64,000 nucleotides of DNA, from NCBI RefSeq assembly GCF_018333375.1, contig NZ_BORW01000016.1:1-64000 (forward strand), in the 5' to 3' direction. Source of the DNA: Paenibacillus cookii (GTDB taxonomy: Bacteria; Bacillota; Bacilli; Paenibacillales; Paenibacillaceae). Below, one piece after another: positions 17,740 through 26,145 of this stretch. The position numbers and the translations under genes were made by a program. The first letter of the stretch is position 1, and each line of letters opens with the position of its first letter. Under the pieces are notes generated by a model. That model was given only the letters and a program-made list of their open reading frames with translations. It was not told where the DNA came from and searched no databases.

Positions 17740-18825
17740 ATGTCTGAAAAACTTAAAGCGGGTATTGTCGGAGGAACGGGAATGGTTGGCCAGCGTTTTG
17801 TGCAGCTGCTGGATCAACATCCTTGGTTTGAAGTGACTGCGATTGCGGCGAGCAAAAACTCGGCGGGCAAAACGTACGAGGAATCCGTGCAGGGCAGATG
17901 GAAAATGGCCGGTCCCATTCCGGAGCCGGTCAAAACCATCGTCGTGCAGGATGCATCGCAGGTGGAGGAATTCGCTTCGCAGGTCGATTTTATTTTCTGC
18001 GCGGTGGATATGAGCAAGGATCAAATCAAAGCGCTGGAGGAAGCCTACGCCAAGACGGGAACTCCGGTCATTTCCAACAACTCGGCCCATCGCTGGACGC
18101 CTGACGTTCCGATGGTCATTCCGGAGATCAACCCGGACCATATCGGCGTGATTGAAGCGCAAAGAAAACGTCTGGGCACCAAAACGGGGTTTATCGCGGT
18201 AAAACCGAACTGCTCCATTCAGAGCTACGTGCCGGCGCTTCATGCCTTGCTTGACTTCAAACCGGAAAAAGTGGTCGCATCGACGTATCAAGCCATCTCG
18301 GGCGCAGGCAAAAACTTTACCGATTGGCCGGAAATGCTCGACAACGTGATCCCTTACATCGGGGGCGAAGAGGAAAAAAGCGAGCAGGAGCCGCTGCGCA
18401 TTTGGGGCAGCCTTCAAAACGGCGAAATCGTCAAGGCAAGCTCGCCGCTCATTACGACCCAATGTATCCGCGTTCCGGTCACGGACGGACATTTGGCCAC
18501 CGTCTTCGTCTCCTTTGAAAACAAACCGTCCAAAGAGGAGATCATCACGCGCTGGCGCGAGTTCAAAGGCCGTCCGCAGGAGCTTGGCCTCCCGAGCGCG
18601 CCGCAGCAGTTCATCACGTATTTTGAAGAAGAAAACCGTCCGCAGACGAAGCTGGACCGCGACATCGAACGCGGCATGGGCGTTTCGGTGGGCAGATTGC
18701 GCGAGGATTCCATTTACGATTACAAATTCGTCGGCCTTTCGCACAACACGCTCCGCGGAGCGGCAGGCGGCGCCGTACTGATTGCCGAATTGCTGAAAGC
18801 GGAAGGATATATTCAGGCAAAATAA
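17740..18825 (+). CDS. asd: Aspartate-semialdehyde dehydrogenase, archaeal/fungal type
   Basis: 361 residues. It reduces aspartyl phosphate to aspartate semialdehyde with NADPH, the branch point to lysine, threonine and methionine. The NADP loop GIVGGTGMVGQRF opens the protein. The active cysteine is in KPNCSIQSY, and SNNSAHRWTPDVPMVIPEIN is typical of the archaeal/fungal class; the usual Bacillus Asd belongs to another class. The C-terminal GLSHNTLRGAAGGAVLIAELL fits. RBS AAAGGAATTG lies before the ATG. A T-box leader controls it. Confidence 0.93.
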   Translation: MSEKLKAGIVGGTGMVGQRFVQLLDQHPWFEVTAIAASKNSAGKTYEESVQGRWKMAGPIPEPVKTIVVQDASQVEEFASQVDFIFCAVDMSKDQIKALEEAYAKTGTPVISNNSAHRWTPDVPMVIPEINPDHIGVIEAQRKRLGTKTGFIAVKPNCSIQSYVPALHALLDFKPEKVVASTYQAISGAGKNFTDWPEMLDNVIPYIGGEEEKSEQEPLRIWGSLQNGEIVKASSPLITTQCIRVPVTDGHLATVFVSFENKPSKEEIITRWREFKGRPQELGLPSAPQQFITYFEEENRPQTKLDRDIERGMGVSVGRLREDSIYDYKFVGLSHNTLRGAAGGAVLIAELLKAEGYIQAK

Positions 18826-18840
18826 GAGGCATAGCAAAGC

Positions 18841-18878
18841 AGCAGGCATCCTGATTTTAGGGGCTTGCTGTTTTTTTT
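18841..18878 (+). terminator. Terminator of asd
   Basis: AGCAGGC-CC pairs imperfectly with GG-GCTTGCT, and eight T follow. Confidence 0.75.
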
Positions 18879-19187
18879 CACCGATGCTTTTTTGAACGGA
18901 CATTCCACCGCAGGATCGCTTTCCACGGAGCGTCTTTCCCCATGGGCAAAAACGTTGAAGGTCATGTGGATGAACGGATGATGAACTATGGCAAAGGATG
19001 CGGCGCGAAACGCGCACGCTTTGACAAACCGCGGTCTTCCGCGGTTTTTTCCTTTTGCAAGCAGGGCGGCTGACGGAGTTTTTTCTAAATGACAACAAAA
19101 ACATGACCCTAAACGGCAATTATTTATTGTAAAACGATAAATAGTATGCTAAATTCAAGTTGATAATCAATGAGTGAGGTGCTTTTT
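18879..19187 (+). other. Intergenic region with an orphan terminator
   Basis: No convincing gene. A perfect terminator at 19027-19046 has no gene directly upstream, and GCGCG/CGCGC forms a small hairpin before it. A short RNA ending there is possible. The rest carries the promoter of the DUF2975 gene. Confidence 0.4.
19027..19050 (+). terminator. Orphan terminator
   Basis: AACCGCGG and CCGCGGTT pair perfectly around TCTT, and a T tract follows. Confidence 0.75.
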
Positions 19188-19670
19188 ATGCAACGGGTGT
19201 CAACGCTTTTTTTGAAAATAGCCCTGTTTTTCATTGGAGTTCCGATCCTTGCCTTGTGCGTCTTTTTGGTGCCTGAGTTAGGGAAGCTTGCGGCGGAGTT
19301 GCTTCCGGAATTCGCTCTTGTCAAATATCTGGTTTTCGCCGTCTTTTACGCGTCGGCCATTCCTTTTTACATTGCTTTGTACCAAGCCTTCAAGCTTTTG
19401 CAGTACATCGATCAAAGCAAGGCGTTCACCGATTTGGCCGTCATGGCTCTGAAGAACATCAAACGCTGCGCCATCGCCATCAGTATTTTGCACGTGCTGG
19501 TCCTGCCGCTGTTTTATCTCTTTGCGGAGAAGGACGACGCCCCGGGCGTGATCTTCGTCGGCTTGGTGGTTCCTTTCGCTTCCATGGTCATTGCGGTGTT
19601 TGCGGCCGTGCTTCAAAAATTGCTCAAAGAAGCGATCGACATCAAATCTGAAAATGATTTAACGGTCTGA
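19188..19670 (+). CDS. DUF2975 domain membrane protein
   Basis: About 160 residues with four predicted membrane helices (FLKIALFFIGVPILALCVFLV first). It matches the DUF2975 family, whose members are almost always encoded just before a small YozG-like HTH protein, as here. The function is unknown. ATG at 19188 has GAGTGAGGTG upstream. Confidence 0.8.
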   Translation: MQRVSTLFLKIALFFIGVPILALCVFLVPELGKLAAELLPEFALVKYLVFAVFYASAIPFYIALYQAFKLLQYIDQSKAFTDLAVMALKNIKRCAIAISILHVLVLPLFYLFAEKDDAPGVIFVGLVVPFASMVIAVFAAVLQKLLKEAIDIKSENDLTV

Positions 19671-19680
19671 GGTGAAAACT

Positions 19681-19920
19681 ATGGCAATCATCATCAATAT
19701 TGACGTCATGCTGGCCAAAAGGAAAATGAGCGTCACGGAACTGTCGGAGAGGGTCGGGATCACGATGGCCAACCTTTCGATATTAAAAAAGGGGAAGGCA
19801 AAAGCGATTCGTTTATCCACTTTGGAGGCGATTTGCAAGGCTTTGGACTGTCAGCCAGGAGATATTCTGGAATACCGGAGCGACGAAGACTCCCGTGATT
19901 CATCCGAAGGAGATTTTTAA
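19681..19920 (+). CDS. XRE-type HTH regulator (YozG-like)
   Basis: A 79-residue protein that is little more than one helix-turn-helix: MSVTELSERVGITMANLSIL then IRLSTLEAICKALDCQPGDILEY. It starts 10 bases after the DUF2975 stop with CTGAGGTG as ribosome site. It likely controls its own two-gene unit. Confidence 0.85.
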   Translation: MAIIINIDVMLAKRKMSVTELSERVGITMANLSILKKGKAKAIRLSTLEAICKALDCQPGDILEYRSDEDSRDSSEGDF

Positions 19921-19944
19921 ACTCAAGCATGGGGGGGAAGGATT

Positions 19945-20772
19945 TTGAGAGCACTAAAGCAACTCGTCCGTTTCGGTTGGGAGCAGGCCTTTTCCTGTTT
20001 GTTTCCCGTCGTTATTTTCGCCTCTTTGGCTCTAACGCAGATCATTCCGCTTCCCTTCCTGCCGCGGTATGACTGGCTGCTCATCATCTGTCTTTTGATG
20101 CAATGGTGGATGGTCCGCTCTGGGCTTGAAACGCGGGATGAACTGAAAGTCATCACCTTGTTCCACCTGATCGGCCTGGCCCTGGAGCTTTTTAAGGTAC
20201 ATATGGGCTCGTGGTCCTATCCGGAGGAAGGATATTTCAAAATTTACGGAGTGCCTTTGTACAGCGGATTCATGTACGCAAGCGTAGCGAGTTATCTTTG
20301 CCAGGCATGGAGAAGGCTGAAGGTCGAACTGGTCCGGTGGCCTCCGTTTATGGCGGTTGTATCCCTGGCGGCGTCGATATATTTGAATTTTTTCACCCAC
20401 CATTATTGGATTGACGTTCGTTGGTGGTTGTCGGGACTGGTCATCGTCGTCTTTTGGAAATCCTGGGTCGTTTACGAGGTCAATGGAACGCGGTACCGGA
20501 TGCCGCTCGCGCTTTCCTTCGTGCTGATCGGATTTTTTATATGGATCGCCGAAAATATCGCCACGTTTTTTGGAGCTTGGAAATATCCGAATCAGGCCGA
20601 AGCGTGGAGTTTGGTCCATCTCGGGAAGGTGAGTTCATGGCTTTTGTTGGTGATCGTTAGCTTTTTGATCGTAGCGACGTTAAAGCAGGTGAAGGGGAAT
20701 CAACCCGCCGGGACGGATGCCGCGCCATTGTTGAAACGTCAAGGCCTTTCGTTTAAAAAGTCCGATTCTTGA
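19945..20772 (+). CDS. DUF817 family membrane protein
   Basis: 275 residues with about eight hydrophobic helices. It resembles the DUF817 family (B. subtilis YoaT), with conserved LELFKVHMGSWSYPEEGYFKI and FGAWKYPNQAEAWSLVHLGKVSSW. The function is unknown. TTG at 19945 is preceded by GGGGGGAAGG. It may be cotranscribed with the two genes before it. Confidence 0.78.
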   Translation: MRALKQLVRFGWEQAFSCLFPVVIFASLALTQIIPLPFLPRYDWLLIICLLMQWWMVRSGLETRDELKVITLFHLIGLALELFKVHMGSWSYPEEGYFKIYGVPLYSGFMYASVASYLCQAWRRLKVELVRWPPFMAVVSLAASIYLNFFTHHYWIDVRWWLSGLVIVVFWKSWVVYEVNGTRYRMPLALSFVLIGFFIWIAENIATFFGAWKYPNQAEAWSLVHLGKVSSWLLLVIVSFLIVATLKQVKGNQPAGTDAAPLLKRQGLSFKKSDS

Positions 20773-20860
20773 CATGTTCCAAGCGGGAGTACCCAGTTTC
20801 AGGAAGTTGTGATATGGTGGTAAAGGATCACAGCAAACATGAACATGGGGAGGATGCCAA

Positions 20861-21664
20861 TTGAACCGAATGACCCTCGAAGTTCGCGGCAACGACGGGA
20901 TCGTCAAGGCAGCCGGCTCGGATGACGGCCAAGCCCAACTCGTATATTCGGGTGCCTATCAGCCAGGGGACGAAATCATTTTACGAAGCGAATCGAAAAA
21001 CGTTTATCTCATCCTTCAGCTTGACGATGCCATGGGGCCGGCTTTCGTCTATTTAACGGATAACGAATACCGCTTTGCCGTACCGTTTGGCGAAAAAAAG
21101 TTTTCCTATTCCCCTAAAGCCTTTGCGGGCGAATTGCATGTGTTGACCGTGCGATTGGCAACGGAAGATGAAATCGGCGCTTACAAGGATGTTGCGCTTA
21201 ATGTGTACGACCAGCACGAAAACGTTGCGTGTTTCCCGCACGCTTGCGCCAACGTGGAAACGCGCGGCGAATCCGTGTTTGCCGCCCGAAACGTGATTAA
21301 TGGCAACGGCGTGAACTTTTCGCACGGAAAGTGGCCGTTCGAATCCTGGGGAATCAACCAGCGTCCCGATGCGGAGCTTACCGTCCATTTTGGCAGGCTC
21401 GTCGAAATCGATAAGGTCGCGTTAACGATCCGGGCCGATTTCCCGCACGACAGTTATTGGGAGCGGGCTACGTTGGCATTTTCGGACGGAAGCCGGCATA
21501 CGGCGGATTTGATCAAAACCCGCAAGAAGCAAACGATCGTTTTTGAGCCGCGCAACGTGGAGTGGGTCACGATAAAAGAACTGATAAAAGCAGATGATCC
21601 GTCCCCGTTCCCGGCGCTGAGCCAGATCGAGATATTCGGCCGCGAAGGGGCAAAACGCGAATAG
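20861..21664 (+). CDS. Cytoplasmic protein with a carbohydrate-binding-like domain
   Basis: 267 residues with no signal peptide. The second half (ARNVINGNGVNFSHGKWPFESWGI through QIEIFG) looks like a discoidin-like beta-sandwich found in Paenibacillus hypothetical proteins. The first half is a further beta domain. I do not know the function. TTG at 20861 has GGGGAGG 8 bases upstream; ATG at 20870 is the alternative. Confidence 0.6.
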   Translation: MNRMTLEVRGNDGIVKAAGSDDGQAQLVYSGAYQPGDEIILRSESKNVYLILQLDDAMGPAFVYLTDNEYRFAVPFGEKKFSYSPKAFAGELHVLTVRLATEDEIGAYKDVALNVYDQHENVACFPHACANVETRGESVFAARNVINGNGVNFSHGKWPFESWGINQRPDAELTVHFGRLVEIDKVALTIRADFPHDSYWERATLAFSDGSRHTADLIKTRKKQTIVFEPRNVEWVTIKELIKADDPSPFPALSQIEIFGREGAKRE

Positions 21665-21688
21665 CGATTATTGGCTTAGCGCATAGTA
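21659..21688 (+). promoter_or_regulatory. Sigma-G-like promoter of sspH
   Basis: GAATA (21659-21663) and CATAGTA (21682-21688) with an 18-base spacer fit the forespore sigma-G pattern. Forespore expression is expected for a spore protein gene. Confidence 0.55.
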
Positions 21689-21723
21689 AAAGGCGTACCG
21701 ATCAAGCAAGGAGGCCTTTTCGC

Positions 21724-21918
21724 ATGAATGTTCAAAGGGCAAAAGAAATCGCTGCGTCACCCGTCATGGCAAACGTGCTGTGCGAAGGCACGCAGATCTA
21801 CATCCAGCACGTCAACGAGCAAACGGAAACGGCCCGCATCTATCCGCTCGGCAATCCGGAAGAGGAACGGGAAGTGCCGTTATATTCGTTATCGGAGCAA
21901 GATGGAGCGTTGGGATAA
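21724..21918 (+). CDS. sspH: Small acid-soluble spore protein, H type
   Basis: 64 residues. MNVQRAKEIAASPVMANV and YIQHVNEQTETARIYPLGNP are the signature of the H-type SASP family, minor proteins of the spore core. RBS AAGGAGG precedes the ATG. It has its own likely sigma-G promoter and terminator. Confidence 0.93.
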   Translation: MNVQRAKEIAASPVMANVLCEGTQIYIQHVNEQTETARIYPLGNPEEEREVPLYSLSEQDGALG

Positions 21919-22015
21919 AAACGCGATACCGACCTGCAATATCCCGGCGCGAAAAAGCGTGCCAAGAACCTTCAACGGTTCGGGGAAGTGCCCGGCGTCG
22001 GCCATAACTGCAATG

Positions 22016-22053
22016 AAATCCCCTGTCGGAGGAATCCGGCGGGGGATTTTTTT
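22016..22053 (+). terminator. Terminator downstream of sspH
   Basis: AAATCCCC pairs with GGGGATTT, with a small inner CGG/CCG stem, and a T tract follows. Confidence 0.75.
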
Positions 22054-22184
22054 GATGCGTTGTTGTCGAATAAATTTAAAGTTAGAAAAGGAAATGGGCG
22101 GGTCGCGAAGAAATGAGTTATTTGGTTGTAGATGATTTGGCAAGGGATGACATCATTTCGATAAAAATGAGGTGCGACTTGGAT

Positions 22185-23247
22185 ATGGTACTGGACAGCA
22201 GAAAGTATTGGGTGGAGACGCTGTGCCGCATTGCGGACCCGGTTTTGAATGCGCTTTCCGAAAAACGGTTGAAAACCGTGATGCCGATTAAAGGGGATCC
22301 TTCGCGGATTCGGTATATGCATTTGGAGGCGCTCGGCCGATTGCTGGCCGGCATGGCTCCTTGGCTTGAATCGGGCGCACGGTCTGGAGCGGAAGGGGAG
22401 CTGCGCGAGCGGTACGCGGCGTTGGCGCGGATGGCGATCGATGCGGGGACGGATCCGGATTCCCCGGATTACGTCAACTTGACCGAAGGCGAGCAGCCGC
22501 TGGTCGACATCGCGTTTCTGGCCCAGGCGATTCTGCGTGCGCCGAACGAGCTGTGGGATCAACTGGACGCCCGAGTCCGACGAAATGTGGCGCAAGCTTT
22601 GTATGCGATTCGGCGAGCAGTGGGACCCGATGCGGATCGACTATGCGCTAAAGCAGCATGAACATTGGTACGTGGGCGACGGGCTGTATTCGGACGGGGA
22701 GGAGTTCGCATGGGACTATTACAACGGGTTCGTCATTCATCCGATGCTGCTTGATATTCTGGAAACGGTCGGCGATCGATACGGGGATTGGGCCGCCCGG
22801 AAGGAAATGGCCGTTCAGAGAACAAAACGGTATGCGGCGATCCAGGAAAGGTTGATTTCGCCGGAAGGGACGTTTCCTCCGATCGGCCGATCGCTGGCGT
22901 ACCGTTTCGGCGCTTTTCAGCCGTTAAGCCATATGGCGCTCCGCGGCGAACTTCCCGACAAGCTTGCCCCGTCCCAAGTGCGCTGCGCATTGACGGCGGT
23001 CATGCGGCGAATGGCGGAAGCCCCGGGTTTTTATGACGAACAGGGGTGGCTGAACATCGGCTTTTGCGGCGACCAGCCGGAAATCGGCGAGTTATACATT
23101 TCGACCGGAAGTGTATATCTTTGTTCCCTTGTCTTTTTGCCGCTGGGGCTTCCGGCGGAGTCTCCGTTCTGGAGCGATCCGGACCAGGATTGGACCTCGC
23201 GCCGGGCATGGTCGGGACGTTCTTTTCCGATCGATAAAAGCTTGTAG
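22185..23247 (+). pseudogene. DUF2264 family protein, broken by an internal deletion
   Basis: The N-terminal part (YWVETLCRIADPVLNALSEKRL, YMHLEALGRLLAGMAPWLE) and the C-terminal part (FGEQWDPMRIDYALKQHEHWY onward) match DUF2264 proteins, alpha/alpha-toroid enzymes linked to uronic acid sugars. They lie in different frames that meet near 22600. About 20-25 residues found in intact members (an NNWLLF-like stretch) are missing, so this is a frameshifting deletion. ATG at 22185 has GAGG about 10 bases upstream. It lies directly before a GH31 gene, probably once its operon partner. Confidence 0.75.
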
Positions 23248-23273
23248 GCGGCGGGAAAAGAGGAGGGAAATTC

Positions 23274-24803
23274 ATGTATAACGAAACGATAACGATTCCT
23301 TTATTGCCTGGTGAATGCTGGTGGGGCGGGGCCGTTCAGGACGGGACGCATATGCCTTTCGGGGCACTGCCGCATCGGCGCGATCTGTCGGGGGACCTGG
23401 CGTACAATCAGGGGAATCCGCTGCTTCTTTCAAACAAAGGGAGGTATGTCTGGTCGGATGAGCCCTTCCGTTTTGCGTTGGCCAAAGGCCAATTAACCAT
23501 TGAAGGGGAGAAGGGGACATTGACGTTCGGAGCGGACGGAGGGAATTTGCGCGGCGCGTTCCTTCAGGCCTCCCGAAACCATTTCCCGCCATCCGGAACG
23601 TATCCGGACATGCAGTTTTTTAACGTTCCCCAGTATAACACCTGGATGGAAATGAGCTACGAGCCGACACAGGCGAAGGTGATAGCCTATGCGGAGGCGA
23701 TCCTTGAACACGGGCTTCCGCCGGGGATTCTGATGATCGACGACAATTGGCATGAAGATTACGGAACGCTTGAATTCCACCCGGGCCGTTTCCCCGATCC
23801 GAGAGGCATGATCGACCGGCTCCATGAGCTCGGATTCCGCGTCATGCTGTGGGTTTGCCCCTTTATCAGCCCGGACGGCGAGGTGTTCCGCATGCTCCGG
23901 CAGCGGGGGTATTTGCTGCGGAATTCCGCAGGAAGCCCGATCGTCAGAGAATGGTGGAACGGGTACAGCGCCGTTTTGGACGGATCGCATCCCGAAGCCG
24001 TCGATTGGTTTACTGGCGAACTGGACCGGCTTATCCATAATTACGGAGTGGACGGTTTTAAATTGGACGCGGGAGATCCCCAATATTACCGTACCGATGA
24101 TGTCAGCGCTCAGCCGATGACGCCGAACGGCCAATGCGAGGCTTGGGCCCGCATCGGATTGCGATATGCCTTCAACGAATACCGGGCTTGCTGGAAATGC
24201 GCAGGGCAGCCGTTGGTGCAGCGGCTCAGCGACAAAAACCACAGCTGGGGAAACGACGGCCTGGCCAGCTTGATTCCGAACGGTTTGGCGCAGGGACTTG
24301 CGGGTTATGCGTTTCATTGTCCGGACATGGTCGGCGGCGGGCAGTACGGGGACTTGATCCTGCCTGATTTTGAAGTCGATGCCGAGCTGTTCGTCCGTTA
24401 CGCACAGTGTTCGGCGTTGTTCCCGATGATGCAATTTTCTACCGCGCCGTGGAGGGTGCTGGATGAGACGCATTTGGAGCATTGCATTCGAGCGGCGCAT
24501 TTGCACTGCCGAATGGGAGAGGAAATCGCGGCTTTGGCCAAGTCCGCCGCAGCAACGGGTGAACCGATCATGAGGCATTTGGCCTATGTGTTTCCGGAAG
24601 AAGGATATGAGCAGGTAAGCGATCAATTTATGCTGGGGGACGATATTTTGGTGGCTCCGGTAGTCAAAAAGGGCGCGGTAACGCGTAAAATAGTCTTCCC
24701 GTCCGGAACGTGGCAGGGGGATGACGGCAGCATCGTAATCGGACCGTGCGAACGGGAAGTTGCCGCTCCGCTGTCGAGGCTTCCGTGGTACCGAAAGCAA
24801 TAA
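23274..24803 (+). CDS. GH31 family glycoside hydrolase
   Basis: 509 residues without a signal peptide, so intracellular. The GH31 barrel is visible: GILMIDDNWHEDYGTLEF, FRVMLWVCPFISPDGEVF and the nucleophile region GVDGFKLDAGDPQYY (Asp near residue 265). The later HCPDMVGGGQYG and MRHLAYVFPEEGYEQVSDQFMLGDDILVAPV are family hallmarks. GH31 includes alpha-glucosidases, alpha-xylosidases and sulfoquinovosidases; which applies is not clear. RBS AGGAGGG lies before the ATG. It follows the DUF2264 pseudogene by 26 bases. Confidence 0.88.
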   Translation: MYNETITIPLLPGECWWGGAVQDGTHMPFGALPHRRDLSGDLAYNQGNPLLLSNKGRYVWSDEPFRFALAKGQLTIEGEKGTLTFGADGGNLRGAFLQASRNHFPPSGTYPDMQFFNVPQYNTWMEMSYEPTQAKVIAYAEAILEHGLPPGILMIDDNWHEDYGTLEFHPGRFPDPRGMIDRLHELGFRVMLWVCPFISPDGEVFRMLRQRGYLLRNSAGSPIVREWWNGYSAVLDGSHPEAVDWFTGELDRLIHNYGVDGFKLDAGDPQYYRTDDVSAQPMTPNGQCEAWARIGLRYAFNEYRACWKCAGQPLVQRLSDKNHSWGNDGLASLIPNGLAQGLAGYAFHCPDMVGGGQYGDLILPDFEVDAELFVRYAQCSALFPMMQFSTAPWRVLDETHLEHCIRAAHLHCRMGEEIAALAKSAAATGEPIMRHLAYVFPEEGYEQVSDQFMLGDDILVAPVVKKGAVTRKIVFPSGTWQGDDGSIVIGPCEREVAAPLSRLPWYRKQ

Positions 24804-24815
24804 AACGCCAAAAAA

Positions 24816-24851
24816 GCAGTCCAGCCGCTTGATCTTCAAGCGCTGGACTGC
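24816..24851 (-). terminator. Strong hairpin oriented for minus-strand transcription
   Basis: GCAGTCCAG-CGCTTGA pairs with TCAAGCG-CTGGACTGC with one bulged C. The U tract is on the minus strand (A run at 24810-24815 on the plus strand); none follows on the plus strand. No minus-strand gene ends here, so it is an orphan unless it also serves GH31 weakly. Confidence 0.65.
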
Positions 24852-25074
24852 CGATTGATTATGCCCCGGTCTATAACTCCTTATAACCATGATAGAAGAC
24901 ATGGAGTCAATCATGGCACGACTATTTTGATCTGCTTCAGCGACGGCGGCCGGCCGCCCTAGTTTGTGATAAAAAAAGCCGGGCACTATAATAAAAAAGG
25001 TACGGGTCATAGAATCGGCCATCTTGGCGATCATAATCTCATATACATCACGCTAAAACGCAGGAGGCTATGCC

Positions 25075-26058
25075 ATGTTAGGTGTCACGGTCAATCGATC
25101 GGACGAGCGTCGTTCGCTCGAAATGAAAGAAGTGGAAATTCCGCGCCCGGCTGCGGGCGAACTGCTGATCCAAGTGCATGCTGCAGCGGTCAACCGGACC
25201 GATATCGTTAACCGGCAGGGGAAGGCGGGTTATATGACTCATCCCATTTTAGGCGTTGAAGTCGCCGGAACGGTCGCAGAGGCAAGCGGCGATACCGGAT
25301 TTAAAGCCGGCGACCGCGTCATGGGGTTGGTCAATGGGGGAGGTTATGCGGAATATGCCGTTATGCCCGCGGATCGGGCGATGAAAATTCCGGAATCCTT
25401 CACGTTCGCGGAAGCGGCCGCGATCCCGGAGGTGTTCCTGACGGCTTATCAAACGCTGTTTTGGATCGGAAAGCTCCGGGAGAACGAATCGGTATTAATT
25501 CATGCCGGCGCAAGCGGGGTGGGCACGGCGGCGATTCAACTCGCGAAAAAGCTGCGCAACGCCAAAGTCATCGTGACGGCCGGCAGCCGGCAAAAGCTTG
25601 ATTTTTGCCAAAAGCTTGGTGCCGACGTCCTTATCAACTATAAAGAGCAAAACTTTGACGAGGAAGTGCTGAAGGCCACGGAGGGCCAAGGGGCCGATGT
25701 CATCCTTGATTTCGTCGGAGCGGATTACTGGACCCGGAATTTGAACAGCATCAAAAAAGGCGGCCGCTGGGTGCTGATCGGCATTTTGGGAGGCAGCACC
25801 GTCGAGAAGGTGGACTTGTTTCCGCTGATGTCCAAAATGATCGAGGTGACGGGAACGCTGCTGACGCCGCGGGACGACGATTACAAAGCACGGTTGACGC
25901 GGGATTTTTACCAGGCGGTGCTGCCTTATTTCGAAAAAAGGGAGATTCTGCCCGTCGTCGATACGTCCTTTCCTTTGGAAAAAGCGGAGGAAGCGCACGA
26001 GCATATGCTGGGCAACCGGAATATCGGGAAAATCATCCTGGACGTGAAAACACGGTAA
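25075..26058 (+). CDS. NAD(P)H quinone oxidoreductase, zinc-free MDR (PIG3-like)
   Basis: 327 residues of the medium-chain dehydrogenase/reductase superfamily. The N-terminal GroES-like part has HAAAVNRTDIVNRQGKAGY, a feature of the TP53I3/PIG3 quinone reductase branch. The nucleotide-binding domain has IHAGASGVGTAAIQLAKKL. No catalytic zinc ligands are seen. It likely reduces quinones or enals with NADPH in the cytoplasm. RBS CAGGAGG precedes the ATG. Confidence 0.9.
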   Translation: MLGVTVNRSDERRSLEMKEVEIPRPAAGELLIQVHAAAVNRTDIVNRQGKAGYMTHPILGVEVAGTVAEASGDTGFKAGDRVMGLVNGGGYAEYAVMPADRAMKIPESFTFAEAAAIPEVFLTAYQTLFWIGKLRENESVLIHAGASGVGTAAIQLAKKLRNAKVIVTAGSRQKLDFCQKLGADVLINYKEQNFDEEVLKATEGQGADVILDFVGADYWTRNLNSIKKGGRWVLIGILGGSTVEKVDLFPLMSKMIEVTGTLLTPRDDDYKARLTRDFYQAVLPYFEKREILPVVDTSFPLEKAEEAHEHMLGNRNIGKIILDVKTR

Positions 26059-26073
26059 AGATCGGAACATGTT

Positions 26074-26120
26074 AAAAACAGGAGGACAGCCCCGTTAGCG
26101 CGGGTCATCCTCCTGTTTTT
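26074..26120. terminator. Bidirectional terminator between convergent genes
   Basis: AAAACAGGAGGA (26075-26086) pairs with TCCTCCTGTTTT (26108-26119), with inner CCCG/CGGG. A and T tracts on either side serve both the oxidoreductase and lysR. Confidence 0.88.
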
Positions 26121-26145
26121 CTTTCGAATCTGAAGTTTGTTTACC

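Noticed and set aside
18989..19090. A 34-codon ORF spanning the orphan terminator
   Set aside because: No ribosome site, and it runs through the terminator hairpin.
17641..19119. A 492-codon minus-strand frame opposite asd
   Set aside because: Shadow of asd; its composition and lack of any family motif argue against coding.
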